Below are positions 25,522 through 34,010 of a stretch of DNA of 64,000 nucleotides, piece after piece. The notes under the pieces were generated by a model. It made no database searches and had not been told where the DNA came from. It was given only the letters and a program-made list of their open reading frames with translations. The position numbers were made by a program, and so were the translations under genes. How positions within the stretch are numbered: position 1 is the first letter of the stretch; each line of letters begins with the position of its first letter. Source of the DNA: CBDCYS01 sp965226185 (GTDB lineage: Bacteria; Acidobacteriota; Terriglobia; Bryobacterales; UBA6623); the NCBI GenBank assembly GCA_965226185.1, contig CBDDCT010000002.1, positions 310,001 to 374,000 on the forward strand, in the 5' to 3' direction.

Positions 25522-28161
25522 TTGAACAACCAGACCAGCCCGCGGCTCGTTGCCGAGACTCCGGCCACGGCCACCAGGGACACGGAAGCGAGAGCCCCTT
25601 CCGTACCGCACTTTTTGAGGTCTCTCTTCGGGCTTCTCGAAGCGAGCCGGGTCCGCTACTGCGTTCTCCATGGCTATGACCGGCTCCCCTTCGCCGTATC
25701 CGGAGATCTGGACATGGCGGTGCATCCGGATGACTTTGACCGGATTCCCGGCGTGCTGCACGACTTGACGGAGGACCGATATTCGGCGCTACAGCATTTT
25801 GAATATGCGGTAGGCGGCCATTTCTTTGTGTTGGGCTGGTTCGAAGGACCCCAGCTCAAAACAATCGCCCTTGACTTCATCACCGAGCACCGCCGTAGCG
25901 GACTGATTCTGTCGTCTGGCGTGGAGCTGGTAGCCGGGCGCCGGCCACACGATGATTTTTGGATTCCCGCCCCCAAGATTGAGTTCTCCTATTTACTGTC
26001 CAAGAGATCATGCAAGGGGTTGATCGCCGGGCGACGCTCGTCCCGGCTGGGCGAACTTTCCGATGAGCTCGGAAGGAAGGGTTCGGGAAAAATCGCCGGA
26101 GAATTGTTTGGAGAACGAGCGGCACCGGAAGTCGTGAACGCCTGCTCCGAAGGCCGGCTAGCCGAACTGCTCCCCGCGATGAAAAGGCGCCTGTGGCTCA
26201 CTGCCCTGGCGAGAGACTGGTCGAACCCTGTTCGCTACATCGCCGCTGAACTCTTGCGCGTTATCCGCCGCTGGCGCCGTCCGACCGGACTTTTCGTGGC
26301 CGTCCTCGGACCTGACGGGGCCGGAAAGAGCACGCTGGCAACTAGGCTGATGGACTCAACGCGGGGCACGTTCCGCCGCTATCGAGTGTTCCATCTAAGA
26401 CCGATGCTGGTGGGAAAGAGTAAATCCGCCGACCCCGTGACCGATCCGCACGGCCAGCCGCCGCGGTCATACCTGGTTTCCACGCTGAAGCTGGCCGCCT
26501 ATGTGCTTGACTATGCCGCGGGCTACTGGATGGTGATCCGGCCGCTCGCTGCCCGATCAGGGCTCGTCGTCTTCGATCGCTACTACCAAGATCTCCTCAC
26601 GGACCCTAGGCGATTTCGCTATAGCGGCCCGGCCTGGCTGGTAAGGGTCCTTGGCCGGGTTGTGCCCAGTCCAGACCTTGTGCTGCTGCTGGATGCCTCG
26701 CCCGCCGTGACGCTTTCCCGCAAGCGCGAAGTCGAGCCCGCGGAGGCCGAGCGCCAGCGCCGGTCGTACTTGAGTCTCATCAAAGGAATCCCGGCCGCCA
26801 ATATCGTCGATGCGGCACAAGACGCCTCGCAAGTAAGCGACCAAGCCACTCGGATTGTCGCGGGGCATCTGGCCTCGCGCTTTCGGATACAACACGGGCA
26901 GTGGATCGCAAAACAGCGAAACGGGCCAAAGGCGGGGCCGGTCCCGGCGCGAGTCGTTTCTAGAAAAGAGTGCCTGCGGCGCACGCTGACCATCTTGACC
27001 GCCGGAGGGTCCGCGCCCGAATCGCCGCAAGCGGCAACGGACACCGCGGGCGGCCAAGAAAAGCCTCGGTTGAGGACGTTCGGCGTCGTTCCTTCACGCA
27101 GGAATCCTCGATGTCTGATTCCGCTCGATTCAGTCGAATCCGCGATGAGCAGCTTGGATCTTTGCAGGGCCTACTCCCTGCGAGCCAGACTGCTAAAGAA
27201 CTTTCTGGCGCTTCCCATCCGGGCTCGCTGCTCGAAGCTCCTGCCCAGCCGAATTGATGTTTCACGCGAATCGCTCGCCGCGCTTGAAGCCCTTGCCGGT
27301 GAGACCCTCGGCGTCAAGAACCCAGCTTTCGCCGTGTCGATTCCGACGCCTGGCCGCAACTGCAAAGCCACCATTCAAATCATGTCACGCGACGGCGGGA
27401 TTCTCGGTTTCCTCAAAGTCCCGCTGACGGACGCGGCTGCCAGGCGCACCCGGCACGAAGCTTTCACACTACGCAGGCTGGCGTGCATTCCGGGGTTTCA
27501 GTCCTGCGTCCCGGAAGTCCTGTTTGCCGGGCATTGGAATGGGACTTACGTCTTGTTGCAAACTCCTTCCGCTGGCCGCCCGGCGGGTTGTTGTTTTTCA
27601 TTCCGCCATCGCAGGTTCCTGAGGAAGCTGCACGCCGCCAGCCACTCGGCTCGAAGCGGTGAGGACTTAGTTGCCGTGACCGCTAGCCGCTGGTGGAAAC
27701 TGGCACGTGACGCGGACGGCGATTGGGTCAAAGCCGGAGAGCGAGCGCTGGATCAGGCAGCAGAGCGGCTTGCCTCGACTGTTGTCCCGTGCGGAATATC
27801 GCACGGTGATTTCGCCCCGTGGAATCTGCGCGTTCAGGGCGAAAGTCTGCGGGTGTTCGACTGGGAGAGCGCGAACTGGAACGCGCCGACTCACTGGGAT
27901 TGGTTTCACTTTGAAATCCAGGTGCGGGCGACTCTCGGCTTTCGATTTCGAACGGCACTGCCTGGCTGCTTGCCTGAATCGCTGAAGCCGCTCTTCACTC
28001 TCTATCTGCTGAACTCGCTTTGCGACGGCTATGACGAGGGCATGGAAGCGAAAGGCCTGCGCTATCGCCAGCGGCTTCTCAGCAGCCTTGTTCAAGGCGA
28101 AGCCATCCGGGCCGTGACCGCAAGGAAGCGGCCCGCCAATCAAATGCTTCAAAGTTTCTAA
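25522..28161 (+). CDS. Three-domain fusion: nucleotidyltransferase-like / thymidylate-kinase-like / aminoglycoside-phosphotransferase-like
   Basis: An 879-residue protein in one open frame. Domain 1 (about 30-245) resembles a nucleotidyltransferase: 'CVLHGYDRLPFAVSGDLDMAV' gives D62-x-D64, with a third acidic residue at D118. Domain 2 (about 255-470) is a P-loop kinase of the thymidylate kinase type (GPDGAGKST at 263-271, 'VVFDRYYQDLL', 'LVLLLDASP'). Domain 3 (about 565-870) is a choline/aminoglycoside phosphotransferase fold with the catalytic H761-G-D763 followed by FAPWN, and the metal Asp in 'VFDWE' (D780). All key residues are kept, so each domain could be active. The substrate is unknown; in an EPS locus, activation or phosphorylation of a sugar or polymer end is a fair inference. 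It starts at TTG 25522 with GGGAGG upstream; a later start is possible. Confidence 0.85.
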   Translation: MNNQTSPRLVAETPATATRDTEARAPSVPHFLRSLFGLLEASRVRYCVLHGYDRLPFAVSGDLDMAVHPDDFDRIPGVLHDLTEDRYSALQHFEYAVGGHFFVLGWFEGPQLKTIALDFITEHRRSGLILSSGVELVAGRRPHDDFWIPAPKIEFSYLLSKRSCKGLIAGRRSSRLGELSDELGRKGSGKIAGELFGERAAPEVVNACSEGRLAELLPAMKRRLWLTALARDWSNPVRYIAAELLRVIRRWRRPTGLFVAVLGPDGAGKSTLATRLMDSTRGTFRRYRVFHLRPMLVGKSKSADPVTDPHGQPPRSYLVSTLKLAAYVLDYAAGYWMVIRPLAARSGLVVFDRYYQDLLTDPRRFRYSGPAWLVRVLGRVVPSPDLVLLLDASPAVTLSRKREVEPAEAERQRRSYLSLIKGIPAANIVDAAQDASQVSDQATRIVAGHLASRFRIQHGQWIAKQRNGPKAGPVPARVVSRKECLRRTLTILTAGGSAPESPQAATDTAGGQEKPRLRTFGVVPSRRNPRCLIPLDSVESAMSSLDLCRAYSLRARLLKNFLALPIRARCSKLLPSRIDVSRESLAALEALAGETLGVKNPAFAVSIPTPGRNCKATIQIMSRDGGILGFLKVPLTDAAARRTRHEAFTLRRLACIPGFQSCVPEVLFAGHWNGTYVLLQTPSAGRPAGCCFSFRHRRFLRKLHAASHSARSGEDLVAVTASRWWKLARDADGDWVKAGERALDQAAERLASTVVPCGISHGDFAPWNLRVQGESLRVFDWESANWNAPTHWDWFHFEIQVRATLGFRFRTALPGCLPESLKPLFTLYLLNSLCDGYDEGMEAKGLRYRQRLLSSLVQGEAIRAVTARKRPANQMLQSF

Positions 28162-28174
28162 CGGAGGTAGAACG

Positions 28175-28693
28175 ATGTTGAGTTTAGTGCTTCTGCTAGC
28201 AGCGGTGGCCGCTACACCGCAGCCGACTCGTGTGTCGGTGTACGTGTCAGCTCCGATTCGTGACGGCTTTATTGACACGAACAAGGAGATACAGGGTTCG
28301 ATCAAGGATCTGCGGCACAAATTGTCGGGCATGAAAAAGTTGTTCCGACTGGTTGACGTTCGTGAAGAGGCGGACATCGTCGTCACCGTGGTAACGCGCG
28401 GCGTGGGGTCTGAGACTTACGGGGAACGCCTCAGCTACACCGAGTATTACAACAACGCTGTTCTCACCAGCGGCCCAGGTACGGGTTTTATGGTGGCCAA
28501 CACGTTCTGGGTCGCGGCGGTAATGGAGGTCGGGACCTATCGAAAGGAGTTCATGGGTACTTATACAAACAATTCCAGGTACTCCTTGGGCGCATGGGGC
28601 GATTGCGCAAAGGATATCGCAAAGGATCTCAAGTCCTGGGTAGTTGCCAACATAGGGCAAATAATACAGCGGCGGAGCGGCACCAAACCTTAA
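28175..28693 (+). CDS. Small exported protein of unknown function
   Basis: A 172-residue protein with a short signal sequence (MLSLVLLLAAVAATPQP) and a strong ribosome site (ACGGAGG). The body alternates strands and polar turns ('ADIVVTVVTRGVGSETYGERLSYTEYYNN', 'VMEVGTYRKEFMGTYTNNSRYSLGAWGDCAKDIAKDLKSWV'). It is probably periplasmic. It begins 13 bases after the fusion gene, so it is probably co-transcribed. I do not recognise the family. Confidence 0.75.
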   Translation: MLSLVLLLAAVAATPQPTRVSVYVSAPIRDGFIDTNKEIQGSIKDLRHKLSGMKKLFRLVDVREEADIVVTVVTRGVGSETYGERLSYTEYYNNAVLTSGPGTGFMVANTFWVAAVMEVGTYRKEFMGTYTNNSRYSLGAWGDCAKDIAKDLKSWVVANIGQIIQRRSGTKP

Positions 28694-28771
28694 CGCCCGT
28701 CTCAGCTTGTTCAGGAGTCCGCTGGGCCTGTTTGAGAATTGCGCTGAACGGGCCTAACGGGCCGATTTATT

Positions 28772-28936
28772 GAACGCCTTCCTGAATCGCCGCGATCGCT
28801 GTTAACTTTGTATGTCGTGAACTCGCTCTGCTACGGCTATGACGAGGGCATGGAAGCGAAAGGACTGGCGCTATCGCCAGCGGCTCCTCAGCGGCCTTGT
28901 TCAACCCGAAGTCGTCCGAGCCGTGACCGCAAGTGC
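28772..28936 (+). pseudogene. Relic of the phosphotransferase 3' end
   Basis: This ~165 bp stretch closely repeats the 3' end of the 25522 gene (about 27970-28130): 'CGGCTATGACGAGGGCATGG' is identical and the following 'CGCTATCGCCAGCGGCT' is shared. A single extra base near 'GGACTGGCGC' breaks the frame, and no upstream domain sequence exists. It is a duplicated, decaying tail. The rest of the 28694-29180 gap is repeat. Confidence 0.75.
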
Positions 28937-29024
28937 GTCAGCATAGACTTCCCGCAAGTTAAGTTTCAATCGCCAGGCCGAAACCTGCCGTCTTCAGGCG
29001 GTCAGCTTCGAGCGAGGGACCCGA

Positions 29025-29134
29025 ACAGAGCCGCGCCCGCAAGGGTGCGGCCTAGTCTGGCAGTGGCGGAATTCCGATGGCGGCCCGACGCACTGACTAC
29101 CCTCGACCGCACCCTTGCGGGCGCGGCTCTGTTT
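29025..29134. repeat. 110 bp palindromic element with perfect 27 bp arms
   Basis: Positions 29025-29051 and 29108-29134 are perfect inverted repeats beginning AACAGAGCCGCGCCCGC at the outside. The internal ~56 bp shares short blocks with the element at 51801-51906. Related or partial copies are at 60382-60454 and 37838-37872. No coding capacity is recognised. Confidence 0.85.
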
Positions 29135-29180
29135 GGGACACGTAACGTTTCAGGCGGTTTTCAACCGCGAACGAGAAGCC

Positions 29181-30845
29181 ATGAACTCTCCACTCCCGCC
29201 GAGCTGGGCTGTGACTACGGGCGAATCAGCGCTAGGTGACCGTCCCCTCGCGGTCACGGTTCGAGATGGCGGCGCTCGAAATGACCGCGATTCAAGAAGC
29301 GCTGAGTCCTCACGTGACCTTTCGCGTTTGGCGCGTCAGGCAACCGTTTCACTGGGAGGGAACTTCGCCGGGCGTGTTCTCAACTTTCTGAATTACGCGA
29401 TTTTGGCGCGTCTGCTGGGTCCGGTGTTCCTCGGTCTTTATGCCATTGGCATGGCCCTTCTTCAGATGTTCGAAGGGGTCGCCCGGCTTGGGATGTCCAA
29501 CGGTGTGATCCGCCTGGGGACAAGATATCGCCGCACTGCCCCGGCCGCTTTGAAACAAGTCCTCACCGTGGCGGTGACACTGACCGGGGGCTGCGGTTTA
29601 CTGGTGGCCAGCGGTCTATGGGTTCTCGCCCCGTGGATTGCATCGGAAATCTTCGGAGACGGATCGCTGGCGGTTGTCATCCGATGGTTCGCCGCTGCTG
29701 TACCGCTTGTCGCCATACTCCGTGTCGTGGCGGCCGCGACTCGCGTCACTCTTCGCACGCAGTATTCGGTTTGGGCGAGCGAAATTGCTCCCGGAATCAC
29801 GAATCTGTTGCTGCTAGTCGTTTTCTGGCTGGCTGGGGAGGCTCTTCTTGGTGCGATTGCGGCACGAGTTCTGTCTTTTGGCGTGGCGTTGGCGATCGCC
29901 TTGCTTTTATTGCGGCGTCTATTCCCCGGCTCGCTTTCCATTCACCAATACGGTCGGCGAACGGCCTGGCAACTGCTGTCGTTTTCGGTTCCAACCGCGC
30001 TGGCATCGATCCTGAGCGGCCTGCTTCTTTCGATGGACCGCCTGCTGATCGGAGCGTTGGGCACTCCGGCGGACGTGGGCGTCTACCAAGTTGCGGCACA
30101 GACGTCGCTTGTTCTCGGATCGCTGCTTGCGGGCGTCAACGCGATCTTTGTTCCGATGGCCGCCGACCTGCACCATCGCGGGGAGCATCAGAGACTGGAG
30201 AGCCTCTTCCGAATCAGCACGAGATGGGGGTTGCATGCCGCCACTCCGCTGTTCCTGGTCATGATCACTTTCTCGCCGGAGATCTTGGACGCTCTTTACG
30301 GAGCGGAATACCGGACGGCCGCTGTCTCACTGGTGATCTTGAGTTGCGGCCAACTCGTGAACGTCGCAACCGGAGCAGTCGGCTCCCTCCTCACGATGTC
30401 GGGTCACCCGAAACGATGGCTCGCTATCACGGTTGCCGCCGTGGCCGCCAACCTTGGGCTGAATCTGATTCTGATCCCGCGAGCCGGAATTGCCGGCGCG
30501 GCCATGGCGACTTCGCTGGCGAGCTTGCTGCTGTTTTCCGCGGCCCTTTGGCAAGTGCGAAAGAATGTCGGCATTTGGCCCTACGACCGCCACTACGGCA
30601 GGAGCGTGGCTGCGGCTCTGGTGAGTGCCGCCATTCTCGGGCTCGTGCCGCTCAGCGGTTGGACAGGTTTATTGCTGCTGGCTGCGGCCACCCTCGCTTC
30701 CTACACAGCCTTCGCGTTATCACTGGCCGCTTTCGGGCTAGATCTGGAGGAACGGCGGCTGGTCACTTGGATCACTCGCTTGGTTTCGCCCGGACGGAGA
30801 AACTTGAATGACGCTCACCCCGACCTGGGACCAGCTTGCCCGTGA
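29181..30845 (+). CDS. Polysaccharide flippase (Wzx/MATE-like, MVF superfamily)
   Basis: About 554 residues and twelve or more hydrophobic segments. It begins after a polar N-terminal tail with 'LARQATVSLGGNFAGRVLNFLNYAILARLLGPVFLGLYAIGMALL', the classic polysaccharide-biosynthesis flippase entry. It translocates lipid-linked repeat units across the inner membrane. ATG 29181 is preferred over the upstream GTG-type opening at 29115, which lies in repeat sequence. The 3' end overlaps the methyltransferase start by 38 bases, implying translational coupling. Confidence 0.92.
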   Translation: MNSPLPPSWAVTTGESALGDRPLAVTVRDGGARNDRDSRSAESSRDLSRLARQATVSLGGNFAGRVLNFLNYAILARLLGPVFLGLYAIGMALLQMFEGVARLGMSNGVIRLGTRYRRTAPAALKQVLTVAVTLTGGCGLLVASGLWVLAPWIASEIFGDGSLAVVIRWFAAAVPLVAILRVVAAATRVTLRTQYSVWASEIAPGITNLLLLVVFWLAGEALLGAIAARVLSFGVALAIALLLLRRLFPGSLSIHQYGRRTAWQLLSFSVPTALASILSGLLLSMDRLLIGALGTPADVGVYQVAAQTSLVLGSLLAGVNAIFVPMAADLHHRGEHQRLESLFRISTRWGLHAATPLFLVMITFSPEILDALYGAEYRTAAVSLVILSCGQLVNVATGAVGSLLTMSGHPKRWLAITVAAVAANLGLNLILIPRAGIAGAAMATSLASLLLFSAALWQVRKNVGIWPYDRHYGRSVAAALVSAAILGLVPLSGWTGLLLLAAATLASYTAFALSLAAFGLDLEERRLVTWITRLVSPGRRNLNDAHPDLGPACP

Positions 30846-31542
30846 CTGCGAGTTGCTGCCCGATGAGTTGCGCCTTTGGAGCCGGCGATATCTGAAGAAT
30901 CATCAACAGCGCTATGAAAGCGACTTGCGGCTGGTCCGGCGGCTCTACCAGGATGGGGAAGTCCTCGAGATCGGCGCCGCGCCGTGCCAGCTCACCGTGG
31001 TCCTTCAAAAACTGGGATACCCGCTGCAGGCAGTTGATCTAAATCCGGACCGCTTTCTGCCCATCATCCGCAAGTACGCTTTGCCTGTTATCAAGTGCGA
31101 CATCGAGCGAGAACCGCTGCCTTTCGAGCGGGCGCGTTTCAGTTTCATCTTGTTTAACGAGGTGTTCGAACATCTTCGGATTGACCCAATCGCCACTCTC
31201 GCTGAGGTCCACCGAGTGCTGCGGCCCGGCGGCTCCCTGGTTCTAAGCACGCCCAATCTTTACTCGCTCAAGAGCATCGCGTCGTTTCTTCGGGGGCGTG
31301 GCTTCGACGACCCTTATCAAGAGTTTCAGAAGCTCCATAGCTTGGGACATATGGGACATGTGAGAGTCTACACGGCACACCAGATCAAGAGGTTTTTGGC
31401 CGGAGCCGGGTTTCGAAGCATCGAGGTTCGTTACCGCTTCCACAAGAGCCGGCGGCGAGTTCTCGGTCCCGCAATGAACCTGGCGAATCAAATATTTCTC
31501 AAGTGCAGACCCTATCAAGTGCATATCAGTACGGCGTGCTGA
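30808..31542 (+). CDS. Class I SAM-dependent methyltransferase
   Basis: A 244-residue protein. The SAM-binding motif I reads 'GEVLEIGAAPCQLTVVL', with an acidic motif II in 'LQAVDLNPDR' and motif III in 'FILFNEVFEHLRIDPIATLAEVHRVLRPGGSLVLSTPN'. This is the Methyltransf_11 arrangement. It probably methylates a sugar of the EPS repeat unit or its lipid-linked precursor; the substrate is inferred only from context. It overlaps the flippase gene. Confidence 0.9.
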   Translation: MTLTPTWDQLARDCELLPDELRLWSRRYLKNHQQRYESDLRLVRRLYQDGEVLEIGAAPCQLTVVLQKLGYPLQAVDLNPDRFLPIIRKYALPVIKCDIEREPLPFERARFSFILFNEVFEHLRIDPIATLAEVHRVLRPGGSLVLSTPNLYSLKSIASFLRGRGFDDPYQEFQKLHSLGHMGHVRVYTAHQIKRFLAGAGFRSIEVRYRFHKSRRRVLGPAMNLANQIFLKCRPYQVHISTAC

Positions 31543-31663
31543 AGAAATGCTGGGGACAGCCGCCGCAGTCAGGTCCCCCAGGGGGTGCCCATGAGCCCGC
31601 AACGCACCAAGGGGATGAAAACCTTTGGATTTTCGACGGCACGGCTGGCCGCCTGAATTGCAA

Positions 31664-32635
31664 ATGACAAACCAATTGAAAGTTCTCTACATCGCCGGCT
31701 GGGGACGCAGCGGCAGCACGATTCTCCAGAACATGCTCGGCGAGATCGAAGGCTTTCAGCCGTTGGGCGAACTCTACTCGATTGGCCGCCGCTACCTGGA
31801 GAAGCACCGCTGCGGTTGTGGAGAGCCCCTGGACTTGTGTGGTCATTGGAAGGCGATTCTCGATCGTGCATTTGGAAGATTCGACCGGTCGGCGGCTCGT
31901 CAGCTTCACCGCAAATTGCGAATTATGCGAACGCGCCATCTCCCTGTGCTGTTAACGTCGCCCGGCCGTCGGCGAGTGTTAGAGCAAACCGCCGAGTCGC
32001 GTTCAGCCATCGAGAGCCTTTACGATGCGGCGCGGCAGCAGACGGGATGCGACGTGTTGATCGATTCTTCGAAGGACCCGTTATTGGGCTTTCTATTGAC
32101 GGCCGTGGAATCGATTGACGTGTACTTTGTCCACCTGGTGCGGGACCCGCGGGGCGTGGCCTTCTCGGGTCAGCGGTCGAGACGCTTGCACGGGCAGCAC
32201 GACCGCGTCCGGCAGTCCCGGTCTCATCCAGCCAAGACTTCCATCATGTGGAACTTTTGGAATTTCGCTGCCCGCAGTCTGCTGGGCGAAGATCCAGCGC
32301 GTTATATGTGCCTTCGCTATGAGGATCTTGTCGAGTGTCCCAGGGAATCCTTGCAACTGATTCTTTCACTTGTTGGGGAGCCTAGGGATTCCCTGCCCTT
32401 TGTTTCCGCGCGGACGGTGCGTCTTGGCCCCAGTCATACCGTTGGAGGCAATCCGGCGCGCTATCGCACCGGCCTGATCAAACTGCGGCAGGACAACGAG
32501 TGGCAAGACGCAATGACGTCGTCTCACAAAAACCTCGTGACGGCTCTGACCTGGCCTCTGCTCGGCCACTACGGTTATCGAATAAAGGGCGCCAGCGGCT
32601 ACCCAGGGTTCCGCTTCGCTCCACCCCCGGGCTAA
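31664..32635 (+). CDS. Sulfotransferase family protein
   Basis: A 323-residue protein. The PAPS 5'-phosphosulfate loop appears as 'YIAGWGRSGSTILQNMLG' and the 3'-phosphate binding segment as 'VYFVHLVRDPRGVAFSGQRSRR'. A cysteine pair (CGCG...CGHW) follows the first helix. It probably sulfates a hydroxyl on the polysaccharide or its precursor. ATG 31664 is preferred over a TTG at 31625. The last ~11 residues ('GYPGFRFAPPPG') and the TAA are encoded by the palindromic repeat at 32602, so the native C-terminus may have been replaced. Confidence 0.88.
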   Translation: MTNQLKVLYIAGWGRSGSTILQNMLGEIEGFQPLGELYSIGRRYLEKHRCGCGEPLDLCGHWKAILDRAFGRFDRSAARQLHRKLRIMRTRHLPVLLTSPGRRRVLEQTAESRSAIESLYDAARQQTGCDVLIDSSKDPLLGFLLTAVESIDVYFVHLVRDPRGVAFSGQRSRRLHGQHDRVRQSRSHPAKTSIMWNFWNFAARSLLGEDPARYMCLRYEDLVECPRESLQLILSLVGEPRDSLPFVSARTVRLGPSHTVGGNPARYRTGLIKLRQDNEWQDAMTSSHKNLVTALTWPLLGHYGYRIKGASGYPGFRFAPPPG

Positions 32636-32680
32636 TTTCCAGCGCCGCTTCCCAAGCTAAACGGCTCCAAATTAACAGTA
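32602..32680. repeat. Palindromic dispersed repeat (CCCAGGGTT... family), copy 2
   Basis: This has the same core and tail as 4617-4695. It overlaps the 3' end of the sulfotransferase gene and supplies its stop codon at 32633-32635. Confidence 0.7.
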
Positions 32681-32696
32681 AGGGGCTGGCCCTACG

Positions 32697-34010
32697 ATGT
32701 TGAAACGAGTGTACTCAATGGAATCACGTCAAGTGAAAAAGTCCCTCCTCGGTGAGCCGAATGGGAAGGGCCCTAGATCTAGATCCAACGGCAACGGGGG
32801 GGCGGTTCCGAAAGCAGATTCCGCCCTCCGCATCGCCTGGGTGACACCCTCCTTGGCGCGCGGCTACTTCATGCAGCCTCTGTTCCGTGAGTTTACGAGG
32901 CGCTTTCCGGGCACCGTCGTCTTCACCGGTTGTTGGCCCGGCTTCGTCGCTGGGTGCCGAGACACGTTCCGGGTCCGCGAGTTGAACGGTGTCGGCTTTC
33001 GCTCGAGCAGCAAACCCTCGGCCGGAAACCCTCGAGGCTTCATCACGGCTTCTCCCCGCATCTTGGTTGCGCTGTGGAAGTTTCGTCCCCATCTAGTATT
33101 CGTTCGCGGGTTTGATCTATGTACGATCTATGCCATCTTGCTCAAGGTTTGGACACGTTGTTCGCTGGTCTTGCTTTGGGGCGGCGTGGGACCCCATGTG
33201 ACCTTCCTCGACAGCCCAGCGCGGCTGGCGTTGCGGCGTGTGACGGCACGCTGGTTCGACCACGCCGTGAGTCACACAAAAGAGGGAACCGGCTATCTGC
33301 GGGAAGTCGTTGAGATCCCCTCCCGAAGGCTCACGCAATACCCCTACCAGCCCGCCGACCCGTCGACCCTGAGCTACGAGGGCCAGCTCAATGGAGAATT
33401 CGACCCATTGCCGCGGCCGGTGTTCCTCTACGTCGGCAGACTGATTCGAGAAAAAGGCCTCTACACGCTTATCGAGGCCTGCTCACTCCTCAAGAAGAAC
33501 AAAGTCGGTGACTTCTCGCTCGCAATGGTAGGCCACGGTCCGGAAGAAGTCGGCCTTCGCGCGGCGGCCCGAACCCTTGATGTCGACAACCGGATCAGTT
33601 GGGTCGGCGCCGTCGACTACTCTCAACTGGGCGCCTTCTACAAAGCCAGCGACGTGTTTGTGTTTCCCAGTTTCGAGGACATCATCGGAATGGTTGTGCC
33701 CGAGGCGATGGTCTTTGGCAAGCCTGTGCTCTGCTCTGATCAAGCCGGAGCCAAAGAGATGGTCTGCCACGGCAGAAATGGATTTGTTTTCGATCCGAAC
33801 GACGCTCGGCAGCTCGCACGCCACATGGCAAGTTTTATCGAGCAACCGGAGCTGATTCGCCAGTTCGGTTTGGAGTCGAAGAAAATCATTTCCCCCTTCA
33901 CGCCGGAAGCATCGGCGCGACGTCTCGGGGCAGTCGTCCATCAAGTTCTGGGCGTGAACAAGTTTCTGGGTACGAACAAGGACGTGATGTCTCGCGGGGC
34001 GGCCGCATGA
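32697..34010 (+). CDS. Glycosyltransferase family 4 protein
   Basis: A 437-residue GT-B fold protein. The N-terminal domain starts 'LRIAWVTPSLARGYFMQPLF'. The C-terminal nucleotide-sugar domain has 'PVFLYVGRLIREKGLYTLIEA', 'LAMVGHGPEE' and the acceptor-phosphate EX7E-type motif region 'VFVFPSFEDIIGMVVPEAMVFGKPVLCS'. It transfers a sugar from a nucleotide donor onto the lipid-linked repeat unit. The stop overlaps the next start by 4 bases (ATGA), so the two are coupled. Confidence 0.93.
   Translation: MLKRVYSMESRQVKKSLLGEPNGKGPRSRSNGNGGAVPKADSALRIAWVTPSLARGYFMQPLFREFTRRFPGTVVFTGCWPGFVAGCRDTFRVRELNGVGFRSSSKPSAGNPRGFITASPRILVALWKFRPHLVFVRGFDLCTIYAILLKVWTRCSLVLLWGGVGPHVTFLDSPARLALRRVTARWFDHAVSHTKEGTGYLREVVEIPSRRLTQYPYQPADPSTLSYEGQLNGEFDPLPRPVFLYVGRLIREKGLYTLIEACSLLKKNKVGDFSLAMVGHGPEEVGLRAAARTLDVDNRISWVGAVDYSQLGAFYKASDVFVFPSFEDIIGMVVPEAMVFGKPVLCSDQAGAKEMVCHGRNGFVFDPNDARQLARHMASFIEQPELIRQFGLESKKIISPFTPEASARRLGAVVHQVLGVNKFLGTNKDVMSRGAAA

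Noticed and set aside
29115..29180. Upstream start for the flippase
   Set aside because: These codons come from the palindromic repeat and precede the first residues typical of flippases; ATG 29181 is better placed.
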